A stretch of DNA of 34,693 nucleotides from Acidobacteriaceae bacterium (GCA_003134435.1 PLBE01000171.1:1-34693), one strand, 5' to 3'. Shown: positions 24,630 through 32,620, numbered from the stretch's first letter. The notes: generated by a model from the letters alone, not told the origin. Numbers and translations are program-made.

Positions 24630-25190
24630 CTATTTCTTGATGCGCGGCATTTTGGCTTCGATCGCTGTGAATCGTTCCAGGGCACGTTTGCCTTTTTCCC
24701 GATCTCCCGTGGCCAGGTAGATAAGGACCGCCCCTTGAAAGAGTTGCAACAGAGCCTCGACCGCATCGGGGTCAGGCAGGAATTCCAGCAGTAGTTCGTT
24801 CCACGCTCGCTGTTGCTCCTCAAAGAAGTGCTTGGCGCGGGCCGATCCGCTCCAGCTTCGCCGCGTCAGGTCCGTCACCAGCAGCAGGACCCCTCGATTC
24901 TCAGCGCTCGTCGTCTGCTCCCACAGAGCCGCCACCACCGACCTGAGAGTTGTGCCTGCTGGAAATACGCTGGCGCGGAATCTTGCCCGCAACCGGTCTT
25001 CGAGTAACGACAGCGCCTTTTCCTCGATGGCGTCGCGCCCTCCGAAGTAGTGAATCAGCATGCGCTTGCTGGTTCCGACCACTTTCGCCAGTCCATCGAG
25101 GCTCAGATCGAGGCTGCCGGCTCGAATGAAAGCCGCCAGACAGCATTGCATCAAGTCATCCCGGCCGCGATGTTTTTTGTTTGTGGCCAT
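24630..25190 (-). CDS. TetR-family transcriptional repressor
   Basis: 186 residues. The N-terminal helix-turn-helix is seen at about 15-60: LMQCCLAAFIRAGSLDLSLDGLAKVVGTSKRMLIHYFGGRDAIEE, with the GTSKRMLIHYFG recognition part. The all-helical C-terminal ligand domain follows (LLEDRLRARFRASVF, GVLLLVTDLTRRSWSG, ALLQLFQGAVLIYLATG). ATG 25190 leaves a correct TetR N-terminus; the frame is open to 25436 but that part crosses its own operators. Two TGTACC-N4-GGTACA palindromes lie 13-52 bp upstream, a strong sign of autoregulation and control of the divergent gene. Ligand unknown; genes regulated are probably this one, the reductase and the small membrane protein. Confidence 0.94.
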   Translation of the reverse strand: MATNKKHRGRDDLMQCCLAAFIRAGSLDLSLDGLAKVVGTSKRMLIHYFGGRDAIEEKALSLLEDRLRARFRASVFPAGTTLRSVVAALWEQTTSAENRGVLLLVTDLTRRSWSGSARAKHFFEEQQRAWNELLLEFLPDPDAVEALLQLFQGAVLIYLATGDREKGKRALERFTAIEAKMPRIKK

Positions 25191-25202
25191 CTGGTCTGTC
25201 AA

Positions 25203-25218
25203 TGTACCATATGGTACA
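25203..25218. promoter_or_regulatory. TetR-type operator 1
   Basis: TGTACCATATGGTACA, a perfect 16-bp palindrome 12 bp upstream of the TetR start. It has the same arms as operator 2; only the four central bases differ. Confidence 0.75.
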
Positions 25219-25226
25219 AGAATAAG

Positions 25227-25242
25227 TGTACCGGTTGGTACA
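25227..25242. promoter_or_regulatory. TetR-type operator 2
   Basis: TGTACCGGTTGGTACA, identical arms (TGTACC/GGTACA) around GGTT. Centre-to-centre distance from operator 1 is 24 bp, about two and a quarter helical turns. It lies 24 bp before the ATG of the divergent membrane gene. Confidence 0.75.
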
Positions 25243-25266
25243 TGTTTCCCGTTGGGAGGATGTTCC

Positions 25267-25671
25267 ATGACGCTGCGTGACAAGTTGCTCTTCGCTCTAT
25301 TCGGGTTCGTCTTTTGGATTCTCGGAACTATCTGGTACCAGGCTCGGGGGGCGCGCGTATTCGAGACAACCAGTCTGCGATTCTGGATTAACTTTGTCCT
25401 CACTCCAATTTTGGCTGCCGCGGTCTGTATCGACATTGTGAACTGGCGTCATGTGCCGTCGGCGGAGTGGGCCTCCGCCGCGCTGCTGATCGCGTTGCCG
25501 GGCATGTTTGGCGAGGCCGTCCTGCTCTCGTGTTTCGCACGCTTCATGCCGCGGATGCGTCCCGAGACTGCGGGAAAGTATGGAGCGTTTCTTTTTGCCA
25601 GCTACGCCCTGTTTCTGACCCTTGCCGAGATGGTTACGGTGCGTGCGGCCAGTGGTCCCGTGGCCCGCTAG
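25267..25671 (+). CDS. Small four-helix membrane protein (DUF5367-like)
   Basis: 134 residues with about four membrane helices: LLFALFGFVFWILGTIWY, FVLTPILAAAVCIDI, ASAALLIALPGMFGEAVLL and YGAFLFASYALFLTLAEMV. It looks like the DUF5367 family, a group of small inner-membrane proteins of unknown role; this family name is from memory and not checked. ATG 25267 has a strong GGGAGG ribosome site 7 nt upstream. The gene is divergent from the TetR gene, and the operators lie in its promoter region, so it is probably induced with the reductase. Its stop is 4 bp from the pncB stop on the other strand. Confidence 0.85.
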   Translation: MTLRDKLLFALFGFVFWILGTIWYQARGARVFETTSLRFWINFVLTPILAAAVCIDIVNWRHVPSAEWASAALLIALPGMFGEAVLLSCFARFMPRMRPETAGKYGAFLFASYALFLTLAEMVTVRAASGPVAR

Positions 25672-25675
25672 CGCG

Positions 25676-27067
25676 TCAGGTGATCACAGCAATATTTGTC
25701 ATTCCCGCGGTGCCAAAGACGCGGCGGTAGCGCTCGATCTCTTCCGGAGTGCCCAGCGCCTTGGCGTAGTTGTCGGAGAGTTTCACCGCGGGCTTGCCTT
25801 CTACGGTGGATACCTTGCAGATCAGGCTGATAGGGTCGAAGTTGTTGCCATCGGCGGGGTCGCATCCGCGAAAATCGTTCGTGAGCAAAGTTCCCCAGCC
25901 CGCGCTGAAACGAATTCGTCGTCCCGGAGTCCACTTCCTGGAGTCGTCAAAGTCGGCGGCGCTGCGGAACTCGCCTCCTGTGACGTCGTTGGCCAGCGTG
26001 CCGCCAAAATAAGCGTGCAGGCCGAGAATGTCATCGACGTCGAGTGCGTCGGAAGCGATGATGCGTTTCTCCCGGGGATCGCGACCGTGCGCCTTAAGCC
26101 ACTCGATATATTCGTCGCCCGCGAGGTAAGGATTCTTGCTGTCGACGCGTTGGCCGGTCCAATCGGCGGTCCAGCCGGGAGCGTTGGCGAGAAATTGCGT
26201 GGTGCCGAAGGTGTCTGGCAACATAATGCGGAGTGCGCCTTCGTAAGTTTTCTGCCACATCTCGAGGACGCGGTACTGCGAAGCCCGCAGGGCATCGTCA
26301 TCACCCTCGGCCACCAGCGCGGCCAGCACCATCGGAATTTCATGCGCGTTGGTTCCGATGGCTTCGAGATCGTGCTTATGGGCGAGGAAAGCATTTGAGG
26401 TTCCGGTGAAGGCGCTGCCCAGATTCGCGGCCATGGCGTTGACCACGTATTCCTGCCACAGAAAGCTGTGGCGGCGCCGGGTGCCGAAGTCTGCCACCGC
26501 CAGATCCGGGACGCCGCGCAGCCGCTCGATCTTGCCCCAGAGCTTTGTTTTCGCCCGCGCGTACAGGATGTCGAGGCCGAACTCGCGAAGTTCCTTCAGG
26601 CCCGCCCGCGTCTTGAGCTCGTCGAGAATGGAGAGCGCATACAGCTCCCACATCGTAGTTTCGATCCAAAGTCCATCGAAGGAGAGATCGAACTGGCCGT
26701 CCTTGACCGACAGTTCGTAGTCCGACAGTCGAAAATCACGTTCCAGCCATTCCAGAAACGCCGGTTCAAAGATGCCGCGGCGGCCGTAAAAAGTGTTACC
26801 CGCAAGCCACACCAGTTCCGACCTGCGAAAACGCAGGCGGCGAACGTGCTCCATCTGGTGGATCAGTTCCTCGCGCGCGAACATATCGCCGAGACGCACC
26901 GAGGTGGAACGGTTCAGCAGCGAGAACGTCACCCGCGTTTTCGGATAATGCTTCCAGATGAACTGAAGCATCAGCAGCTTGTAGAAATCGGTATCGAGCA
27001 GCGACCGGATTACCGGGTCGAGTTCCCAATTGTGGTTGTGCGCCCGCTCGGCGAAGTTGACGATCAT
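25676..27067 (-). CDS. pncB: Nicotinate phosphoribosyltransferase
   Basis: PncB makes nicotinate mononucleotide from nicotinate and PRPP in the NAD salvage pathway. Signatures: SLLDTDFYKLLMLQFIWKH near the N-terminus, VTFSLLNRST, the RRRHSFLWQEYVVNAMA block, GTSNAFLAHKHDLEAIGTNAHE which carries the phosphorylated His, and LSDNYAKALGTPEEIERYRR at the end. The length of 463 residues is longer than E. coli PncB (400) but suits other clades. ATG 27067 is close to the family N-terminus. Transcribed alone on the minus strand, head to head with a small membrane gene. Confidence 0.96.
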   Translation of the reverse strand: MIVNFAERAHNHNWELDPVIRSLLDTDFYKLLMLQFIWKHYPKTRVTFSLLNRSTSVRLGDMFAREELIHQMEHVRRLRFRRSELVWLAGNTFYGRRGIFEPAFLEWLERDFRLSDYELSVKDGQFDLSFDGLWIETTMWELYALSILDELKTRAGLKELREFGLDILYARAKTKLWGKIERLRGVPDLAVADFGTRRRHSFLWQEYVVNAMAANLGSAFTGTSNAFLAHKHDLEAIGTNAHEIPMVLAALVAEGDDDALRASQYRVLEMWQKTYEGALRIMLPDTFGTTQFLANAPGWTADWTGQRVDSKNPYLAGDEYIEWLKAHGRDPREKRIIASDALDVDDILGLHAYFGGTLANDVTGGEFRSAADFDDSRKWTPGRRIRFSAGWGTLLTNDFRGCDPADGNNFDPISLICKVSTVEGKPAVKLSDNYAKALGTPEEIERYRRVFGTAGMTNIAVIT

Positions 27068-27201
27068 CCAGTAATATCTCGCGCCTAGTCTCGCGTACTA
27101 TCCTCTGCGAGCGTGGCGAGAAAAGCAACCGTGGTTACCTGCGGAATGTTTTTTTACGCAGGCCCGGCTGTTTTTGGAACGCAAACACGGTAGTATCAAT
27201 G

Positions 27202-27230
27202 TCTGCATGAGACTACTTTCTGCATGAGAC
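27202..27230 (+). repeat. 12-bp direct repeat TCTGCATGAGAC
   Basis: Copies at 27202-27213 and 27219-27230, 17 bp apart. Each copy holds an ATG, and the second is the start chosen for the next gene. Short; may be chance or a slippage product that moved the start. Confidence 0.4.
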
Positions 27231-27595
27231 CGCCTGGACCTTTCGCTGCCGCCCGCCGCGGTTGTGCCTCGTTGTTTCTCGCCATGGGGCAATTCCATGG
27301 CTGGCCTGGTGTTTCTCTTCGTACGTTGCACGCCCTGGCGGTCGGAATTTTGCCCGCGATGTTCCTGCTGCGCTCGACGCGCGAGGAAGTCTATAACATC
27401 CTCTGGATTCTGGTGTTCGGCTTTGCCACGATCAATATTTTGAGCCTAGGGGCGAGGCGTTTCGAACGGGAGAAGCAAGGCCTCAGCTTTGGAGAGATTC
27501 TCGCGATCATGGTCGTGCTGGTCTCGATTGTGCTGCTGGGTTGGGAAATGCTCTATCTCTTCCACATTTTGCCCATTCGCATCACACCGGTGTAA
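27224..27595 (+). CDS. Small membrane protein of unknown function
   Basis: 123 residues, no recognised family. Three likely membrane segments: about 42-56 (LHALAVGILPAMFLL), 63-78 (NILWILVFGFATINIL) and 95-115 (ILAIMVVLVSIVLLGWEMLYLF). Several charged residues between the second and third (ARRFEREKQG) suggest a cytosolic loop. The first 40 residues are not clearly protein-like, so ATG 27284 (MGQFHGW) is a good alternative start. It ends 13 bp before the next gene and may be co-transcribed with it. Confidence 0.6.
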   Translation: MRPPGPFAAARRGCASLFLAMGQFHGWPGVSLRTLHALAVGILPAMFLLRSTREEVYNILWILVFGFATINILSLGARRFEREKQGLSFGEILAIMVVLVSIVLLGWEMLYLFHILPIRITPV

Positions 27596-27608
27596 CCCGG
27601 ATTGCGGT

Positions 27609-27941
27609 ATGATCGCCTCTGTGAAACCCGAACCTGGTTTACGTGAGATTAGTTTTGACGTGACTTGCCCCTGCTGCGGCGCGGTCATGAAAATCGATCC
27701 GGCAACACGCGGCATCATCGCCCATACCGCGCCGGTCAAGCCCAAAACGTTTAATGATATGGAAGAAGCCGCTCGCGCCATGAAAGAACAGGACAGCCGG
27801 CGCGATTCGATCTTTCGCCAGTCGATGGAAGCGCAAAAACACGCCTCGGAACTGCTGGAGAAGAAATTCCAGGAGGCGGTCAAGAAGGCCAAGGAAACGC
27901 CGGACACGGGCAAGCCGATCCGGGATTTCGATCTGGATTGA
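27609..27941 (+). CDS. CxxC-containing coiled-coil protein of unknown function
   Basis: 110 residues. The start has a short strand and one Cys pair (DVTCPCCGAVMKID), shaped like half of a zinc ribbon; a second Cys pair is not present, so metal binding might need a dimer. From about residue 55 the chain is a charged helix rich in Glu, Lys and Ala (EEAARAMKEQDSRRDS, ASELLEKKFQEAVKKAKE), likely a coiled coil. The longer frame to 27489 overlaps the upstream gene and is not used. Exact role unknown; similar small proteins appear widely in soil bacteria, as I recall. Confidence 0.7.
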   Translation: MIASVKPEPGLREISFDVTCPCCGAVMKIDPATRGIIAHTAPVKPKTFNDMEEAARAMKEQDSRRDSIFRQSMEAQKHASELLEKKFQEAVKKAKETPDTGKPIRDFDLD

Positions 27942-27946
27942 AAACC

Positions 27947-28022
27947 CAGTTCCCAGTTCTCTTCTTAGTTCTGAGTTTAGAGGCCAGGGACGACTTTGCT
28001 GAGAACTGAGAACCGGGAACTG
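27947..28022. repeat. Imperfect inverted repeat CAGTTCCCAGTTCTC / GAGAACTGAGAACCGGGAACTG
   Basis: Left arm 27947-27975 (CAGTTCCCAGTTCTC, then TTCTTAGTTCTGAG) and right arm 27999-28022 (CTGAGAACTGAGAACCGGGAACTG), loop about 23 nt. Repeats of GTTCTCA/TGAGAAC units are typical of dispersed intergenic elements. It ends 10 bp before the next ATG, so a hairpin there could influence translation. Confidence 0.45.
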
Positions 28023-28031
28023 ACAACTCCC

Positions 28032-28673
28032 ATGACCCCTCTTCTCCTCGGGCATCGCGGAGCGCGGGCTTCCCGCCACATTCCTGAAAATAGTTTGGCT
28101 TCGTTCGAGCTTTGTTTGCGGCACGGCTGCGACGGATTTGAATTCGATGTGCGGCTTTCCGCCGACGGTTCGGCTGTGATCTGCCACGATGCTTCCATCG
28201 GCGGGATGAAAATCGAGAAGACGGATTCGAGAAGACTGCTCTTGCCCACGCTGGAAGATGTTCTGCGGCAATTTTCGCAGCGGGCGTTCCTTGATATTGA
28301 GTTGAAGGTGTCCGGCTTGGAGCGTCATGCGCTGGCGGCGTTGCATCATCATCCGCCCCAAGAGGGATTCGTGGTTTCGTCGTTTCTCCCGGAAGTGCTA
28401 GCGGCCGTCCATGCCTTCGACGCGACGATTCCTCTGGGTTTCCTTTGTGAGACACAGGGGCAGCTTCGAGAGTGGCGGGAAAGCCCGGCCCAATCGGTGA
28501 TTTCGCAAGCGGATCTGACGACAAGGGAATTGGTCGAGCAGGTTCATGCGGCTGGGAAGAGAATCATGGTTTGGACGGTGAATTGTGCCGAGCGGATGCG
28601 TGAGTTCAAGGAGTGGGGCGCCGACGCGATCATTTCGGATGAAACGGAGTTGTTAGTCCGATCGCTGCGATAA
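28032..28673 (+). CDS. Glycerophosphodiester phosphodiesterase
   Basis: 213 residues, shorter than the usual 240-250. The enzyme hydrolyses deacylated phospholipids to glycerol-3-phosphate and an alcohol. Signatures of the GDPD barrel: LLLGHRGARASRHIPENSLASF with the catalytic His and Glu, FEFDVRLSADGSAVICHD with the metal-binding E-x-D and the second His, and later FLDIELK and VMVWTVN. The end ADAIISDETELL is the normal finish. No signal peptide, so it acts in the cytosol. ATG 28032 is placed right before the fold; the open frame to 27996 crosses the inverted repeat. Confidence 0.93.
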   Translation: MTPLLLGHRGARASRHIPENSLASFELCLRHGCDGFEFDVRLSADGSAVICHDASIGGMKIEKTDSRRLLLPTLEDVLRQFSQRAFLDIELKVSGLERHALAALHHHPPQEGFVVSSFLPEVLAAVHAFDATIPLGFLCETQGQLREWRESPAQSVISQADLTTRELVEQVHAAGKRIMVWTVNCAERMREFKEWGADAIISDETELLVRSLR

Positions 28674-28730
28674 CGGCGAGACTGACGACTGCCATTGCTC
28701 CCGGTATTCGCCTCAGTTACATTGAACAGG

Positions 28731-29627
28731 ATGCCCACTACAGGCGAACGATTCGAACGAGCGGTGCAGATCATGGCGCGCTTGCGGGCTCCGGACGGAT
28801 GCCCGTGGGATCGCGAACAGACCTTTGACACCATCAAACCCTACACGCTGGAAGAGACTTACGAAGTGCTGGAAGCGATCGACAATCGTGACTGGCCGGA
28901 ACTGACGGGTGAATTGGGCGATCTGCTGTTGCAGGTGCTGTTCTATTCCCAGATGGCTCGCGAGCAAGGCCACTTCTCGGTGGATGACGTGCTCGACCGG
29001 TTGGCTGACAAATTAGTGGACCGGCATCCGCATGTATTTGGTGACGTAGAGGCCGACACTCCCGCCGAAGTGCTGCGCAACTGGGAAGCGCTGAAGGCGC
29101 TGGAGAAAGAAAAGAAGAAGCGGCTGGCTTCCGACGAAATGAACGTGGAGCAACCCGAGCCCCCATCCGTGCTCGCGAGCGTGTCCTCGAAAATGCCGGC
29201 GTCAATGGAGGCCTACAAACTCAGTTCACGAGCGGCGCATGTGGGATTTGATTGGCCGGAGATCGAAGGACTCTTCGAAAAGCTGGCAGAAGAAACTGCC
29301 GAGTTACGCCATGAACTGAAAGCCGTATCCGTTCCCGGGCCATCGGGCAAGGGCATAGCCGGCTCGGGGAAGCCACACGTTTCCCCGGAACTGCGCGAAC
29401 GATTGGAAGATGAAGTGGGAGATCTGTTCTTCGTGCTGGTGAATATTGCGCGTTATCTGTCGCTCGATCCGGAATCGGCGTTGCGCAAAACAAATCGCAA
29501 GTTCAAGCGCCGCTTTCAATGGATGGAGAAATGTCTGCACGCCCGCGGACGAGGTCCGCTGCAGGCCTCGATGGATGAACTGGAAACGCTATGGCAAGAA
29601 GCCAAACGGCAGGAAAAACAGAAGTGA
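28731..29627 (+). CDS. mazG: Nucleoside triphosphate pyrophosphohydrolase MazG
   Basis: 298 residues with two MazG repeats. The first (FERAVQIMARLRAPDGCPWDREQTFDTIKPYTLEETYEVLEAID, ELTGELGDLLLQVLF) has the E-E-x-x-D metal sites and the typical CPWDREQT opening. The second (LFEKLAEETAELRHEL, DEVGDLFFVLVNIARYL) is intact too. MazG cleaves non-canonical and normal NTPs to NMP and pyrophosphate. The middle (about 120-165) carries a Glu/Lys-rich insert. A TTGctc-N17-TACATT pair ending 7 bp before the ATG may be a promoter. Stop overlaps the next gene by 4 bp. Confidence 0.95.
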   Translation: MPTTGERFERAVQIMARLRAPDGCPWDREQTFDTIKPYTLEETYEVLEAIDNRDWPELTGELGDLLLQVLFYSQMAREQGHFSVDDVLDRLADKLVDRHPHVFGDVEADTPAEVLRNWEALKALEKEKKKRLASDEMNVEQPEPPSVLASVSSKMPASMEAYKLSSRAAHVGFDWPEIEGLFEKLAEETAELRHELKAVSVPGPSGKGIAGSGKPHVSPELRERLEDEVGDLFFVLVNIARYLSLDPESALRKTNRKFKRRFQWMEKCLHARGRGPLQASMDELETLWQEAKRQEKQK

Positions 29628-30406
29628 GCGAATTGAACTCCGCAACCGCGACGGGCGCGGTGACCATCCGCAAATGCGATGCCCTGGAGGAAATGCAGGC
29701 CTGTTTCGCGCTGCAGAAAGAAGTGTGGAAGTTTTCCGATGCCGACCTGGTCCCGGTGCGCATGTTTGTGGTCGCGGCAAAGATAGGCGGCCAGGTGGTT
29801 GGGGCCTTCGCCGGTGCGCAAGTCGTTGGTTTTGCGCTTGCGATTCCGGCGATTCGGAACGGTCACAGCTACCTGCATTCGCAGATGCTGGCCGTCCACC
29901 CGCAATATCGCAACGGCGGCCTCGGCCGGCGGCTCAAGCTCTATCAGCGTGATGATGCCCTGGCGCGAGGTTTCGAACTGATGGAGTGGACGTTCGATCC
30001 GCTGGAGATCAAGAACGCGTATTTGAACATCGAGAAGCTGGGTGCCATTTCGCGCCGCTACAATGTCAATCAGTATGGGATCACATCGTCGCCTCTACAG
30101 GGCGGGCTGCCCACCGACCGGCTGATCGCGGAATGGTGGATGAAGTCGAAGCGGGTCGAAACCGTGTTGGCCGGCACTTCGCGGCCGCAGTTCGATTATC
30201 CCGCCCGCATCGATGTGCCGGCGGACATTTATGTCTGGAAGGCGGATGCAACCACGCGCGCGCAGGCATTGGCGGTGCAGCAGCGCAATCGCGGTCAGTT
30301 CGCCGGATTCTTTGCCCAAGGCCTGAGCGTGCTGGCCTACGAACGCGATCGGCGCGGAAATGGGCGATTCCTGCTGGGAGAGTGGGACGAAGGCTGGCGG
30401 TACTAG
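29624..30406 (+). CDS. GNAT-like acyltransferase (COG3375 type)
   Basis: 260 residues. The acetyltransferase fold is visible: AVTIRKCDALEEMQACFALQKEVW at the N-terminus, a middle strand GFALAIPAI, LHSQMLAVHPQYRNGGLGRRLKLYQ with the R/Q-x-x-G-x-G/A CoA loop, and the later MEWTFDPLEIKNAYLNIEKLGAI. This last block is typical of the COG3375 group. GTG 29624 gives GTGA overlap with the mazG stop and has AGGAA 8 nt upstream; ATG 29591 also works. The next gene, 8 bp on, is a MenC/racemase-type enzyme. In Geobacillus a similar pair acts as succinyl-CoA:D-amino acid N-succinyltransferase and N-succinylamino acid racemase, so that role is proposed here. Confidence 0.85.
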   Translation: MSELNSATATGAVTIRKCDALEEMQACFALQKEVWKFSDADLVPVRMFVVAAKIGGQVVGAFAGAQVVGFALAIPAIRNGHSYLHSQMLAVHPQYRNGGLGRRLKLYQRDDALARGFELMEWTFDPLEIKNAYLNIEKLGAISRRYNVNQYGITSSPLQGGLPTDRLIAEWWMKSKRVETVLAGTSRPQFDYPARIDVPADIYVWKADATTRAQALAVQQRNRGQFAGFFAQGLSVLAYERDRRGNGRFLLGEWDEGWRY

Positions 30407-30414
30407 AAAGAATT

Positions 30415-31530
30415 ATGAAAATCGAATCGGTTACTCTGCGTGAACTCCACATGCCCCTCGTGCATTTCTTTGAAACCAGCTTTGGCCGGAGCTACAGTCG
30501 CCGCATCCTGCTGGCGAGCGTGGAGGCCGATGGAGTGCGCGGGTGGGGCGAATGCGTCGCCGGGGAAGATCCGTATTACAGCCCGGAATGGACGGAGACG
30601 GCCTGGCCCACGATTAAGAATTATCTGGCGCCCCTGCTGTTGCAAAGCCAGTTGGATGCGGGCCGGGATTGCGCCGCGCGGTTTGCCCGGGTTCGCGGCC
30701 ACCGCATGTCCAAGGCTGCCCTCGAAAATGCGGTTTGGGATGCGGAAGCGCGGCAGAAACAACTGCCACTCTGGAAACTGTTGGGAGGAACCAGGCGCGA
30801 GATCGCCTGCGGCGTTTCCATCGGCATTCAGGACACTCCGGAACAGCTTCTGGACAAGATCGAAATTGAGTTGGCGGCAGGATACCGGCGGATCAAGATC
30901 AAGGTGAAACCGGGATGGGATTTGAACGTGCTCGAAAAAATTCGCGCGCGGTGGGCGGATATCGTTCTCAGCGTGGATGCAAATTCGGCATACACGCTGG
31001 ACGAGGGCGAGCACTTGCGCAGATTCGATGCCTTCCATTTGCTGATGGTTGAACAGCCTTTGTGGAATGATGAGATCTATCTCCATGCGCGCCTGCAGAA
31101 ATCCATCGAGACGTCGATCTGTCTGGACGAATCGATTCTGAACGCGCGCGACGCCAATTTTGCCCTCGAGATCGGCGCCTGCCGCATCATCAATATCAAA
31201 GTCGGTCGCGTCGGCGGTTTCAGTGAGGCGAAAAAAATACACGATGTCACGGTGCGACACAACGTTCCGGTGTGGTGCGGCGGCATGCTGGAATCGGGCG
31301 TGGGACGCGCTCATAACATTGCTTTGTCGACCCTGGAAAATTTCCGCTTGCCGGGAGATGTGTCGGCGTCGAAGCGTTATTGGAAGGAAGATATTATCGA
31401 GCCCGAAGTGCAAGTTCGCGCCGACGGAATGATTGCCATCAGCGACGCACCGGGAACGGGCTATCAGGTCCGTGAAGATCTGGTACGCAGGTTTACAGTG
31501 CGAGAAGAGACGTTCCGTGTGGGGATGTAA
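30415..31530 (+). CDS. menC: o-Succinylbenzoate synthase / N-succinylamino acid racemase family enzyme
   Basis: 371 residues of the enolase superfamily. Key residues: K-x-K at 163 and 165 (IKVKPGW), metal ligands Asp 188 (SVDANSAY), Glu 213 (VEQPL) and Asp 238 (CLDES), and the second catalytic Lys at 262 (INIKVGRVGG). The numbering is almost the same as in the Amycolatopsis OSBS/NSAR enzyme (from memory). Members either make o-succinylbenzoate for menaquinone or racemise N-succinylamino acids; some do both. The adjacent GNAT gene and the absence of other men genes favour the racemase role; this is inference. ATG 30415 starts right after the GNAT gene. Confidence 0.9.
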   Translation: MKIESVTLRELHMPLVHFFETSFGRSYSRRILLASVEADGVRGWGECVAGEDPYYSPEWTETAWPTIKNYLAPLLLQSQLDAGRDCAARFARVRGHRMSKAALENAVWDAEARQKQLPLWKLLGGTRREIACGVSIGIQDTPEQLLDKIEIELAAGYRRIKIKVKPGWDLNVLEKIRARWADIVLSVDANSAYTLDEGEHLRRFDAFHLLMVEQPLWNDEIYLHARLQKSIETSICLDESILNARDANFALEIGACRIINIKVGRVGGFSEAKKIHDVTVRHNVPVWCGGMLESGVGRAHNIALSTLENFRLPGDVSASKRYWKEDIIEPEVQVRADGMIAISDAPGTGYQVREDLVRRFTVREETFRVGM

Positions 31531-31557
31531 TCCCCCATTCAAAACCGCGCCCCCGTC

Positions 31558-32475
31558 CTATAAAGGGTTGGAGGCTTCTTCCTTCTGCAGCAGTTCCAGC
31601 GCCTGGGCGAATGTCAGGTCCGAAGGAACGCGTTTGAATCCAGTAAAAACCTCGGTTGAGTCAATGGAAAAATTCTTTATTAACAGTATTTTCCCTGTGA
31701 AACGTAAAGTCATGCTTGATAGTTCCCAGAGGTTGTCGCCAACCTCCTGCTGTTGCACCATGAAGTGGCCGCCGCGATCGAGGTGTCCGAGAATTCCCCA
31801 TCCAAACCCGACCTCCTTGGAGAGCGTGCCGTCAATGCTGGCGAGGCGGTAGCGAACCGGGTCCACCAGCACATAGCCCTCCATCCCGGTGAGGACTTCC
31901 TCCACGCGCGACGGCGGTTCGTAGCGCGGATTCGGGCGAAACCTCAACTTGACTAGAGTAGCGCCCGTCCGGCCGATGCCTGCCGACCCCGGTTGTTCTC
32001 CGGCGTATTCAAAGAGGAAAGCATCGGGCAGGGAGCGCACGATGCGCAGGCTGCGCTCGGCGCTCGCCCGTTCCTGCTCGTGTTTCTTTCTTAGTTCCTC
32101 AGGATTGGTGACGAAACGCTCGACCCGTGCCTTTTCCTCTTGGCGCTGTTCGGGAGTCAGCGGTTTGCCGTTGTAGGCGATCACCAGACCGGCGGTAGCA
32201 TCCCTGGTCTCCACATAGAGTCTGGTCGTCGACCCCTGGGGGGTAGTCTTGGTGCCGCGAAACAGAAAGCGGGTGCTATCGTCGTTCGCGGCCTTGATCT
32301 CATTCTGCACAGCTTGCTGCACCAGTTCCGCGGGGTCGCGATATGCGGAAACCGATGGTTGCTGCGCCGCACCATTGGCTGCGGCGAGCAGCAAAATTGA
32401 TGCGCAAATGTGAGCGACACTCTTAGGGAAGCTACCAGCGAGGGATCTGCGCGAGACCGAGTTGACTACCGTCAT
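31558..32475 (-). CDS. Exported protein of unknown function
   Basis: About 305 residues. A basic N-terminus (NSVSRRSLAGSFPKS) and hydrophobic stretch (VAHICASILLLAAANGAAQQ) form a signal peptide. The mature part has a first helical charged region (AELVQQAVQNEIKAAN; TPEQRQEEKARVERFV; EELRKKHEQERASAERSL) and a second beta-rich half (ATLVKLRFRPNPRYEPPSR, VEEVLTGMEGYVLVDPVRYRLASIDGTL, HFMVQQQEVGDNLWELSSMTLRF) that could be a lipoprotein-carrier (LolA/LolB)-like barrel, a low-confidence guess. Start is unsure: ATG 32475, GTG 32490 and GTG 32505 are all in frame; a GGGGAGG site lies at about 32493-32499. Convergent with the racemase gene. Confidence 0.8.
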   Translation of the reverse strand: MTVVNSVSRRSLAGSFPKSVAHICASILLLAAANGAAQQPSVSAYRDPAELVQQAVQNEIKAANDDSTRFLFRGTKTTPQGSTTRLYVETRDATAGLVIAYNGKPLTPEQRQEEKARVERFVTNPEELRKKHEQERASAERSLRIVRSLPDAFLFEYAGEQPGSAGIGRTGATLVKLRFRPNPRYEPPSRVEEVLTGMEGYVLVDPVRYRLASIDGTLSKEVGFGWGILGHLDRGGHFMVQQQEVGDNLWELSSMTLRFTGKILLIKNFSIDSTEVFTGFKRVPSDLTFAQALELLQKEEASNPL

Positions 32476-32620
32476 GACCTGTGTGAGCACGTTCCTCCCC
32501 TTCACCAGATGGTAGCAAACCGCTGGCTGAATCGGGCCGCGCGCTTTCGATTGCGCTGTAAGTTCCTGCCTGAGAATAGTTTCCGGTAGCCGAAGTGAGC
32601 CGCAAGCGCACGGAATGGTT

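Noticed and set aside
29986-30414. N-terminal extension of the racemase frame
   Set aside because: Overlaps the acyltransferase gene in another frame; the family begins at the ATG at 30415.
30403-31542. 379-residue open frame on the minus strand inside the racemase gene
   Set aside because: Long, but exactly antisense to a gene with all catalytic residues; typical high-GC shadow.
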